From Phalacrocorax aristotelis (lineage: Eukaryota; Chordata; Aves; Suliformes; Phalacrocoracidae): 64,000 bases of DNA. Positions 24,648 through 34,300 of this stretch are shown here, piece by piece. Below the pieces are notes generated by a model that had not been told where the DNA came from, did not search any database, and was given only the letters and a program-made list of their open reading frames with translations. A program made the translations under genes and the position numbers. Location: assembly GCF_949628215.1 (NCBI RefSeq), contig NC_134276.1, positions 31,250,226-31,314,225 on the forward strand, written 5' to 3'. Position 1 is the first letter of the stretch; each line of letters starts with the position of its first letter.

Positions 24648-24829
24648 GAGGTGTTGTCATTGGTCCCAGCCAGCACAGGGTCACGAGGGGAAAAGTCCTG
24701 CCTAACAAATTTAATCTCCTTCTATGACAAAGTTACCCACCTAGTTGGCCAAGGAAAGCCAGTTGATGCAATCTTTTTGGATTTCAGTAAAGCTTTCAGT
24801 ACTGTCTCTCAGAGCACCCTCCTGGACAC
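24648..24829 (+). mobile_element. Internal CR1 fragment abutting MLNR exon 1
   Basis: About 180 bp match the CR1 RT region ([18 protein letters not shown]). They correspond to the part of the copy in the FNDC3A last intron read on the minus strand at about 31,995-32,175. The fragment lacks both the 5' part and the entire CR1 3' end. Since CR1 insertions carry their own 3' end, its loss implies a later deletion that ended inside MLNR exon 1. Confidence 0.85.
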
Positions 24830-25400
24830 CCGGGGCAGGTGCGGCCCTGCCACAGCCCCTGGCCGATGAAGCTGTAGAGGACATTGAGGCAGATGATGGG
24901 CAGGATGGAGCAGGAGGTGCTGACCCAAAACATGGTGGCCAGCAGGCCGGACTCCGTGGCCTGCGGGGTGGGCTTGACTCGCGGCTGGAGTCGGTGCGGT
25001 TGTTGGGCTGCTCCACGCTGTTCAGGAGGAAGAAGGGGCTGGTGGAGAGGAGGGTGAAGGCCCGGGGACGCCCATGGCAGCCTTCGCCCGGCACTGGTGA
25101 CGACCGCCTTGGCCTTGGCGGGGAAGCAGGTGGCAGGGTGGTGGTGGCGAGGTGGGGCTCCGCCACGAGGGCGGCGGTGCGGAGGGTGGTGCAGCCCTCG
25201 CTGAGGGAGCGGGAGAGGCAGCACGGCAGCCGCCCCAGGATCTGGGGCCGGGAGCGCCAGCGAAGGGCAGCCCCAGGAGGGCGAGGAGGTCCGAGGCGGC
25301 CGAGCTGCCCGGGCAGAGGTCGGCGGGCACCCTCATGTCGCGGATGACCAGCACCGCCCGGACGCTGCCGGCCACGAAGAGCCCCGGGCAGGCGGCGGCA
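24830..25400 (-). pseudogene. MLNR: MLNR exon 1 remnant (TM1-TM5)
   Basis: Recognisable pieces in order on the minus strand are LFVAGSV...VIRDMR (TM1 and loop 1), SDLLALLGLPF (TM2), LSEGCT (TM3 start), CFPAKAKAVVTS (loop 2), TSPFFLLNSVEQ (TM4 end), NNRTDSSRE and ESGLLATMFWVS...VLYSFIGQGLW (TM5). They lie in at least two reading frames. The TM3 region after SEGCT is poorly conserved, and the E/DRY-type motif is not visible. The N-terminus and start codon are not identifiable. Confidence 0.78.
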
Positions 25401-25780
25401 GCGCCGAGCCGCCCGCCGCAGAGCGGCCCCCGCCGGGGCTCGCCCTCACCGCCGCGGTACGCGGGGCCGCCCCCTCCGCCCCCGAGGCGGGACGTGCCCC
25501 GCCGCGGCCAGCCCCGCTCCGCCGGCCTCCTCCCCGCGCGGCGGCGGGGGCTCGAGGGGGGCCGCACGCCTCCCGCCGCCTCTCAGGCACCCGCGCCTCC
25601 GCCACGCCGCCTCAGGGAGGCGCCCGCGGCTCGGGAGCGGCCCCACGGCGAAGCCGCCGCCAGGGACGAGGGGCCCGAGGCCGCCGTGAGGGGCGGGGGG
25701 CGGCCGCAGCCCCCGTCCCGCCGAAGGGCGACAGCGGCAGAAGCCGCCGGGTAAAGAACAGGCGCCCCAGAAGCAGCAGC
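24830..25780. other. Second CpG island / GC-rich block
   Basis: This is a very GC- and CpG-rich block that coincides with the MLNR exon 1 remnant and its former upstream region. Several long overlapping ORFs here are consequences of high GC and not genes. It begins only about 60 bp beyond the FNDC3A 3' end. Confidence 0.7.
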
Positions 25781-25818
25781 AGCAGCGCTACCTGCAAACA
25801 GGACCGACCACCACCGAC

Positions 25819-25844
25819 AAAAAAAAAAAAAAAAAAAAAAAAAA
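25819..25844. repeat. A26 homopolymer (U-rich on the FNDC3A sense strand)
   Basis: Twenty-six adenines on the plus strand. On the minus strand this is a T tract 11 to 36 bases beyond the AATAAA at 25,855-25,860, in the position of a U-rich downstream element for FNDC3A polyadenylation. Confidence 0.9.
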
Positions 25845-25854
25845 GAATGATACT

Positions 25855-25860
25855 TTTATT
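25855..25860 (-). terminator. FNDC3A: FNDC3A distal polyadenylation signal
   Basis: AATAAA on the minus strand, followed within a dozen bases by a long U-rich tract, is the best candidate for the 3' end of FNDC3A mRNA. More AATAAA copies occur around 26,008-26,030 and could serve as alternative signals. Confidence 0.55.
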
Positions 25861-27109
25861 TTCCACAGATTTTTAAAGATGCTTTGCTACATAGTTTTAT
25901 GTATTTCTCTATCAGACTATACAGGTTCATCTTCGTGGAGCCCGACGTTGTACATTGTAAAGTGATATGTTTGGTAGTGTATCTATAACATTTTAAAAAG
26001 TTTAGTGTTTTTATTTTTTTTATTTATTTCTGGAATGTACAGTATATGAGGTAAAATTAAGATTACATTAAAAACTGTCTTCAATGCAGTAATACGCACT
26101 GAGGCTCAAATGGCAAATACACTATTAAATGACTATCAAAAATAGGAGCTCATTTGAATTTTACTATGAAAAACTTAAGTCACTGCAGATTTAACTGTAG
26201 TAACAAATCTTACCATTTTAGACATTCAACCGTAAGAAATCTCTGGGCTGTTACACGCACCTCATTTGCACTGCCAAACATGGCACTTTTAAGAAGGTTT
26301 TAGAAAACATCAGTTATCGCGGTATCCTGCGGGAAGGTATCAGCCTATAGGTACAAATGACAAAGTTGAAATAAAATGTAAACTTACAGTACATTTTAAA
26401 GACAGATCGTTCTCGCCAAGTGGAGGCCAAGTTCTTCACCACTTCATTTTTTGTTTTTTTTTTTTTTTTAAGAAAAACAAAACAAAACAGAACGCAGCAA
26501 CATTATTCTACAGCACAGATCATTGGACGTATAAACAATTACAATACATGCCCGTTCTAGTATAAGATAAATTCTTCAGAGATCTTCAAAGCACAAGACA
26601 GAGGTTCCTTTTTTATTATTATTAAGACCGACAGAAGTGTTTAATACCATTAAAAATGCTAAACTGAACACAACTAGGATTCATTAATGATCCACTACTG
26701 TAACTCAAATAAATTAAAAATAGCTAATTACAAAGTGTATAACAACATAAGTGTGATGAGACAAGGGTAGGTTTTTTTGTTGTGTGTTTTTTTTTTTTTT
26801 TAAAAAGATAGTTTCACTACAAGCTTTGTGTCACTGGCAATCATTGACATCTAGCGAGATGGTCAATGGGATACTTGATAAAATTCAGTCTGGTCATTCA
26901 AGAACTCACAAATGCAAGCTCACAAAACATTGATGAGTTATGCAATTGCAAAGTGCTCTAATGCAACATTAACTACATGCAATCAACAATTTGGTACAGT
27001 ATCCAAAGAGACATTACATTAAACATTAGGATCTCAAGAAAAAAGCAGCTTTTAAGTCTTCTGGTGCAAATTACTACACTTCGTCTTCTGATTTGGTGCC
27101 CCAAAGAAA

Positions 27110-27158
27110 GACAGACAGACAGACAGAAAGAAAACGAAAAAAAAAAAAAAAAAAAAAA
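27110..27158. repeat. ACAG tetranucleotide repeat plus A22 tract
   Basis: Tandem ACAG units at 27,110-27,128 are followed by a 22-base A run at 27,137-27,158, inside the predicted FNDC3A 3' UTR. Confidence 0.85.
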
Positions 27159-28064
27159 GGCAGTGCTTGATTCTGGTGGATATGGCAAGTGAATGTTGGG
27201 GAAACAGCAAAAATTCAGTAATGAATTTTGTCTCAAAAATCTATTAACTAAGCCAAAATCAGAGGGCACAGACATCTGTATAAACTGCATCCAATCAAAG
27301 GTCAACTTCGGAAATGTGTTTTTCCATTTAAATAATAAGTCTAAGAAGTTCTCTCACACTCTCCCTTCTATATTCGTAAGAAGTAAAAGAGGCGTTTTTG
27401 TAAGTAAACATCAAATCCTGGGGGTAAGATAAACCACTTGTGCCATCCCCTTGTAGTCTTTCAAAAACATCTACTTGCAGTGAAGAACTCCACATTTATC
27501 AGATAAGAAGCTTCCTTCATGCACACTCTTCCATCCAGTTTATTATTTGCTGCCTGAGAAAAGCCCCTTCTGTTTTTCAGCATAGATCCTGCTTCCCAAA
27601 TAATTAAGACAAATGAGGAGGTAGAAATACAGCGCTAAATTGCTTTCACAGCATCAGATTAATATCGTATACAGCACAAGTTTGTTAGTGTACGTTTTAA
27701 ATGCGATCTACACATTCTTCCCTGTTACGGTAGCAACCCTTAGAAGTGTGGGCCAGGAAACCATTTTTGCACTCGTGTTTACTGGTCGAACCCTTTTCGT
27801 TACACACCGCTCGCCTGCCCCGTATAGAGTTTGTACTGCAAGAAGGCATATTAAAGAAAAGGTTGTATTTGTGTGGCTTGCGCTCTAATGACATGTGCCA
27901 GCCTATACCTACCAGTAAGCGTTTTAAAGTGGCTGAAAAGGTCTGCATCAGTCCCAATGCCGGTGCTAAATGCCTGGTTTTGTAAAAGCAAGAGAACAGA
28001 ATTACTTTTAGGTTATGGGAAAGTAAAATGTTATGGGCAGCGTTCTAAAATAAATCTCTTTTCT

Positions 28065-28379
28065 TCACTTTATTACGAAGTACTGAATGATAACAGCAAT
28101 CAGAATGGAAAAGATAGCAAAAAGTGCAAGGATGACAGCAGCACACACTTGGTCGCTCTGGGACCATTGTGTCCTTGTGGTTTGCACAGTGTCCTTGTTG
28201 GTGCTTGCCGGGGGTTCAGTCCTCTGAGAGATGAATAGCACTGGTGTGCTGTAGGGGCCTATCAGGTCCTGATGACCTACTGTCTCTTGGCACTGGCGAA
28301 TGGCACACACGCGGAAACGGTATTCACAGTTCAGCTGGAGGCCCGTGTATCGGAAAGACCAGTCTGGACCCTTGTAGAT
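28065..28379 (-). CDS. FNDC3A: FNDC3A last exon: end of final FN3 and membrane anchor
   Basis: The acceptor ATTGCCAG precedes [20 protein letters not shown], the second half of the last FN3 domain. A Ser/Thr/Gln-rich linker follows, then a hydrophobic anchor at the extreme C-terminus and TGA at 28,065-28,067. The anchor is only a few residues from the stop, so the protein is tail-anchored. Confidence 0.96.
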   Translation of the reverse strand: MYKGPDWSFRYTGLQLNCEYRFRVCAIRQCQETVGHQDLIGPYSTPVLFISQRTEPPASTNKDTVQTTRTQWSQSDQVCAAVILALFAIFSILIAVIIQYFVIK

Positions 28380-31300
28380 CTGGCAATAAAGACAGAAAAG
28401 AGACACATCAAGTAAAAGAGTTCATCAAAAGGCATATCAAAAACCCAGACACATCAGTAGGGTGGTGTTGATGGTCAAGGGAACTGTAAAAACGATGACT
28501 CCTCGCCAGTGTTTTCACCCATGCAAAGTAAAATGGACAAAAATCTCACAAACGCAATTTAAATGCCAGATAAAGTCTCCGGCCCTTTTGGTGAAACACA
28601 GGAAAAGAACTGCAAGTGCTTTTACGGCACGATGAGTACGTGCCAATTAATCCCAGCGTTAAGGTGTTTTAGTCACCACTTACAACGTAAGTGCTACACC
28701 ATGGGGTGTAATATACAGTGTCGTATCACGGGACTTCAGGTAATTAGCTCTGTATCAAGCTACTTCATTAAGTCCAATCCAACACACTTCGTTGTAGTTA
28801 AGATGTCATGTGTTTAAAATATTATAATTTATCCCAATAAACACTGTATCAGTAAAGCCCCAAGGAGTCCTCTCTGATTCTTAATTTCATCAGATGCCAA
28901 GACACAGATGACTTATCACGGTGTTCTCCCAGGGTCTCTCTGTCGGCTGGTTAATGTGAGTTCACAACTCTTCAGCATGGAGTGCCTAATTCAGTGAAAT
29001 CTATATTCTGGTTTCTCAAATTAATTTATTTCCAGCTACGTAAAGGTCCTGTAAAAGCCAACAAAATCGCACACGGGTGCAATTTTCTGATTATAGGCAT
29101 ATTGATGGGTACTGAGCTGTTCGGTGGGTAGCAGAGCACAATTTGATTTCTCTCTTTAAACCCCTTCACCCCCTCTCCCCCAGCTTGGATTTCCTTTATT
29201 TAACTGGTAGCCAGATACAGAAATATCGCATCACGTGGAGGTTCTCCCTACAGTTATACTATTAGACAGTGCTGCACAAATGCAAACTACCAACCATACA
29301 AGGAAAGAAGCAGGAAATCTCTTCTGGTTTTGTTGTCTGAAGAGCTGTTGCTGTGCCTGTGGCTACTTACAGATTTTCAAAGTCCTCTGACAGCCAGGCG
29401 GCTGGGTTTTACTGGAACCTACAACCTACAGACTTTTCTTTCTCTCAGGAAATTGTCCCCGCACTGAGCAGGGCAAGTCATTGGAAGTGCAGCTTCCCCC
29501 AAATTCTGCTCATTTGTATCATGCATTTGGTAGGGAGCAAACAAGCCACAGAGACACATCCTGCTCTGGCTACAGCTACGCCAGCTGACATGGGTTATTG
29601 TCTGCACCTGCTTGTCCCCAGTGCCTTGCCAGACATTGCCTTCCCCTCAGATGTGTTCGCTGGGGTATTTATATGGTTGCTTACTAACCCCTTTAAGAGT
29701 TGACTAATGTATGTAACTCAGACAGCAGTCTACTAACTTACTTTGTCTGAAGCATGTAGGGAGAAACGGCATGAGCAACTTGGTTGACGGATCCGGGAGG
29801 AGGAGAAGAGGGGAGTGAGGTTCTGGCAGGGAAATGGTAGTAAACAGCTTGGAGAGGACTTCCAGGCAGTTTGGTTTTTGTCCATGTCAAAGAAAATTGT
29901 CACCATCATGTCTAAGTATCTTAGAGGCCATTTCCATGGTGTTTATAGAATCATAGAATGCCCTGAGTTGGAAGGGACCCACAAGGATCATCAAGTCCAA
30001 CTCCTGGCCGTACACAGGACAACCCCAAAATTCACACCATGTCTCTGAGGGCGTTGTCCAAGTACTTCTTGAATATGGCCAGGCTTGGTGCCATGACTGC
30101 CTCCCTGGGGAGCCTGTTCCAGAGCTCCACCACCCTCTGGGTGAAGAATCTCTTCCTGATACCCAACCGAACCCCGCCCTGGCACATCTTCATGTAACCA
30201 GGGTGATGAAGTTAACCAAACATGGATGCTGCTATACCGTCCAACTGAACATTAAATCTGGGGACAATCAGTGTATTCTTTAATCTGTATTTTAGTCATT
30301 AGTTAATCATTAATGCAATAGATGATGTGTTTCTGTCAGAACCCCTCTCCTTTCAGACTCAAAGCCTAATTTTTAGATCCCAAACCCTCTCTCCTAGTGC
30401 TTAGGGTCCAAACCCCTGTTCTAAGGATTAAATTAAAGCCTCACTTTTAGCTAGCAATGATTCGGGGTATAAAGGGTTGGGAGTTACTAATACAATCTAG
30501 CGTAGCTCAACTAATGCTGGGACCTGGAGCCAAAACTTAGCTAAGATAATGAGGTAGCCGAAACAAGAACAGCCTGCACGACAGAATAATGAGGTAGCCA
30601 AAACAAGAAGAGCCTACACAATGACTAAACCATATTGCTTTAGGGGAGTCAGAGAGGCCTCAAGATTTGAAGTACCTAAACAAAGTCACGGTGACATTTG
30701 GCCATAAGAAAAGCAGATGTACAGAGCCATAAAGATAAGGAACTGCAGAGCAGACACTAAACCAAGAACAGACCATCCCTCAAGGACAGTACATACGTAA
30801 TCTCAGAACTGAGTTTGCACGAAAACAAGGGTTAACTAGCGGACACAGGGAGGAAGAGTATGTCCTTCATCCAGAGACCCCTGACGACCACCTGGAGACA
30901 CCAACAGGCATGCACAAATGACGTCTGCATATAATGAATATGTATATCTTTTATCAGAAAGCTAATGAATATGTATACAAATCATGTACTTAACTGGCAC
31001 AATGAGATCTGACGGTACGCACGTTAGGAGGAGTGAGCGATCCCCCGCAAATGAAGAATGCCTGCCTTTTAACACTAGCTCGTAACTGGTGTTACGAGGT
31101 TCATTCCCGATTTCGGTGACACTCCTGCCATTCCCTCGGGTCCTGTCACTGGTCACCAGAGAGAAGAGATCAGCACCTGCCCCTCCTCCTCCCCTTGTGA
31201 GAAAGCTGCAGACCACAATGAGGTCTCCCCTCTGTCTCCTCTTCTCCAGGCTGAACAAACCAAGTGACCTTAGCCACTCCTCATATGGTTTTCCCTCTAA

Positions 31301-34300
31301 ACCCTTCACCAACTTCGTGGCCCTCCTCTAGACACTCGCTAGTGGCTTCCTCTAGACACTCGCTAGTAGCTTTGTATCCTTAATGTACTGTGGTGCCCAA
31401 AACTGCACACAGCACTCAAGGTGAGGCCGCACCAGCACAGAACAGAGCGGGACAATCACCTCCCTTGACCGGCTGCAATGCAGTGCTTGGTGCACCCCAG
31501 GACATGGCTGGCCTTCTTGGCTGCCAGGGCACATTGTTGGCTCATGTTCGACTTGCTGTTGACCAGAACCCCCAGATTCCTCTCCACGGGCCTGTTCTCC
31601 AGCCTCTTGTTCCCCAGTCTGCCTGTACATCCAGGGTTGCTGTGCCCCAGGTGCAAAATCTGGCACTTGCCCGTGTTAAACTTCATACGGTTGGTGATTG
31701 CCCAGCTCTCTAGTCTGCCCAGATCTCTCTGCAGGGCCTCTCTGGCCTTGACAGTGTCAACACCTCCTCCCAATTTTGTGTCATCAACAAACTTAATTAG
31801 TATTCCTTCCAGTCCTGCATCCAAGTCATTTATGAAGAGATTAAAGAGTACTGATGCTAAGATGGATCCCTGCAGAACCCTGATAGTGACTGGCCGCCAC
31901 CCTGATGTAACCCCATTTACTATCCTTTGGGCCCAACCCGCCAGCCAATTTCTCACCCATTGCATTATGTGTTTATCCAGCTGTGTGCTGGACATTTTGT
32001 CCAGGAGGGTGCTGAGAGAGACAGTACTGAAAGCTTTACTGAAATCCAAAAAGATTACATCGACTGGCTTTCCTTGGTCAAAAAGGTGGGTAACCTTGTC
32101 ATAGAAGGAAATAAAGTTTGTTAGGCAGGACTGTCCTCTCGTGAACCTGTGCTGGCCGGGACCAATGACTGCCTTGTCTTTCAGGTGTTTTTCAGAATAA
32201 CTCCCAGAATAACCTTCTCCATAATGTTACCAGGCACAGAAGTGAGACTGACAGGCTTGTCCTTACCTGAGCCATCCCTGTTGCCCTTCTGAAGACTGGG
32301 ATGTTTGCCAGCTTCCAGTCAACTGGGACCTCTCCAGGTTCCCAAGAGCATTGAAAAATCATTGAGAGAGGTCTCGCTATGATCTCAGCCAGCTCATTAA
32401 GTACCCTTGGATGAATCCCATCAGGCCCCATTGACTTACAGGGATCTAGCTGGAGCAGCAAGTCCTGCACAAGTTTGGGGTTGATTAGGAGTTTATCATT
32501 CCCACAGTCATGGTTCTCTAGCCTGGGCTCTGGGGGTCTCTGAGCCCACCATTGGTGTTGAAGACCGAGGCGAAGAAAGCATTAAACATCTCTGCCTTTT
32601 GTGAGGTGACCATTCTCATGAAGCAAAGGGCCAATGCTATTTCTGGACTGCCTTTTAACGTTAATGTATTTTAAAAAGCCCTTCTTGTTGCCCTTCACTG
32701 TACTGGCCAGCTTCAACTCTAACTGAGCTTTGGCCGCACATACTTCCTCCCTGCAGTGGTGAACAGCATCCCTGCAGTCCTCCCTTGCTGCCTGGCCTTG
32801 CTTCCACTGGCCATATACTTACCTTTTTTGCCTTATTTCTAGAAGAATATCCCTGGTGAGCCAAGCCAGCCTTTTGCCTCGCCTGCTTGACTTCCTACAC
32901 TTTGGGATTGCCTGCTCCTATGCTCTTAGAAGGTGGCACTTAAAAAATGACCAGCACTGATGGACCCCAGGACCTTCAAAAGCTTTTTCTCTAGGGGACC
33001 TTACAAAGTAGTTCCCTGAACAACCTTAAGCCTGCTCTCCTCATATCCAGAGTTGAGGTCTTGCTGGCAGCTTTCCTCCTGTCACCATAGATTTTAAGCT
33101 TGACTGCTTCATGGTCACTGTGGCCAAGGCAGCCCCCAATCTCCACTTCACCCACAAGGCCCTCTCTGTTAATAAGCAACAAGTCAAGGAAGGAACCTTT
33201 CCTGGTTGGTTCCCTTAGTACCTGTACCAAGAACCACAGAATTCTTAAGGTTGGAAAAGACCTCTAGGATCATCAAGTCCAACCGTCAACCCAACACCAC
33301 GAGGCCTCCTAAACCATGCCCTGAAGTGCCACGTCTAGATGGTTTTTGAACACCACCAGGGATGGTGACTCCGCCACCTCTCTGGGCAGCCTGTTCCAAT
33401 GCCTGACCACGCTTTCAGTGAAGACATTTTTCCTAATATCCAATCTAAACTTCCCCTGGTGCAGCCTGAGGCCATTTCCTCTCGTTCTATCACTAGTAAC
33501 TTGGGAGAAGAGACCAACACCCACCTCATTACAACCTCCTTTCAGGTAGTTGTAAAAAGCAACCTGGTCTCCCCTCAGCCTCCTGTTCTGCAGGCTAAAT
33601 AACCCCAGCTCCCTCAGCCTCTCCTCATAAGACCTGTTCTCCAGACCCTTCACCAGCTTTGTTGCCCTTTTCTGGACATGCTCCAGGACCTCAATGTCCT
33701 TCTTGTAGCGAGGGACCCAAAACTGCACACAGTATTCAAGGTGTGGCCTCACCAGTGTTAAGTACAGGGGCACGATCACTTCTCTGCTCCTGCTGGCCAC
33801 ACTATTCCTGATACAAGCCCGGATGCTGTTTGGCCTTCTTGGCTTATGTTCAGCCGGCTGTCAGCCAGTACCCCCAGGTCCTTCTCCGCCAGGCAGCTTT
33901 CCAGCCACTCCTCCCCAAGCCTGTAGCGTTGCATGGGATTGTTGAGACTGAAGTGCAAGACCCGGCACTTGGTCTTGTTAAACCCCATACAATTGGCCTT
34001 GGCCCATTGATCCAGAGTGTCCAGGTCCTTCTGTAGAGCCTTCCTACCCTCAAGAAGTTTTCATCCAGATGGGTTAGGAACCTTCTGGACCTGTTGGTCC
34101 CAGCTGCACAGTATTCCCAGTTGACATCTGGCAATTTGAAGTACCCCATAAGGACAAGGGCAGATGACTTAGAGGCATCCCTTAGTTCCTTAACCAAGAG
34201 TGTCATCGGTGTCATCCTCCTGGCTGGGTGGCCTACAGTAGACTCCCATGACAGCATCTGCTTTGTCTGTCCCGTAATCCTTACCCAAAGGCTCTCAACT

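Larger units (their letters stand above)
22992..25400 (-). pseudogene. MLNR: Motilin receptor (MLNR) pseudogene, two exons
   Basis: MLNR is a two-exon class A GPCR for motilin that couples to Gq and drives gut motility. Synteny (between FNDC3A and CDADC1, same strand) and sequence agree on MLNR rather than its paralogue GHSR, whose neighbour is FNDC3B. Exon 2 (22,992-23,230) is open and keeps SINPILYNLISK. Exon 1 homology (about 24,830-25,400) is degraded. The TM1 Gly-Asn motif is missing. Segments such as RDMR, SDLLALLGLPF, SEGCT and CFPAKAK are spread over shifted frames. A single-base loss near 24,976 destroys the conserved extracellular-loop-2 Cys codon. Exon 1 also stops just after TM5 at about 24,829, where a CR1 fragment begins, so the last part of intracellular loop 3 and the splice donor are gone. 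Assembly errors in this GC-rich exon could explain some frameshifts, but not the CR1 junction. Confidence 0.82.
25845..28064 (-). other. FNDC3A: FNDC3A 3' untranslated region
   Basis: About 2.2 kb of AT-rich sequence runs from the FNDC3A stop codon to the distal AATAAA, without coding potential or CR1 tails. It contains homopolymer T tracts (about 26,454-26,469 and 26,789-26,801) and an ACAG/poly-A microsatellite. The length fits a long 3' UTR, but the end is predicted from signals only. Confidence 0.6.

Noticed and set aside
22992-25400. Ghrelin receptor (GHSR) instead of MLNR
   Set aside because: GHSR neighbours FNDC3B. Here the neighbours are FNDC3A and CDADC1, and the exon 2 segment with SRMMxFSQ and ALQLFYLSASINPILYN fits MLNR better.
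24745-25754. Several 140-200-codon ORFs on both strands in the GC-rich block
   Set aside because: High GC removes stop codons. The ORFs overlap in all frames, and only fragments matching MLNR carry recognisable motifs.
30337-31121. LTR starting at TGTCAGAACCCC (30,337) instead of 30,193
   Set aside because: CR1 homology stops at 30,192, so the inserted block must begin there, and TGTAACC pairs with the GGTGACA end.
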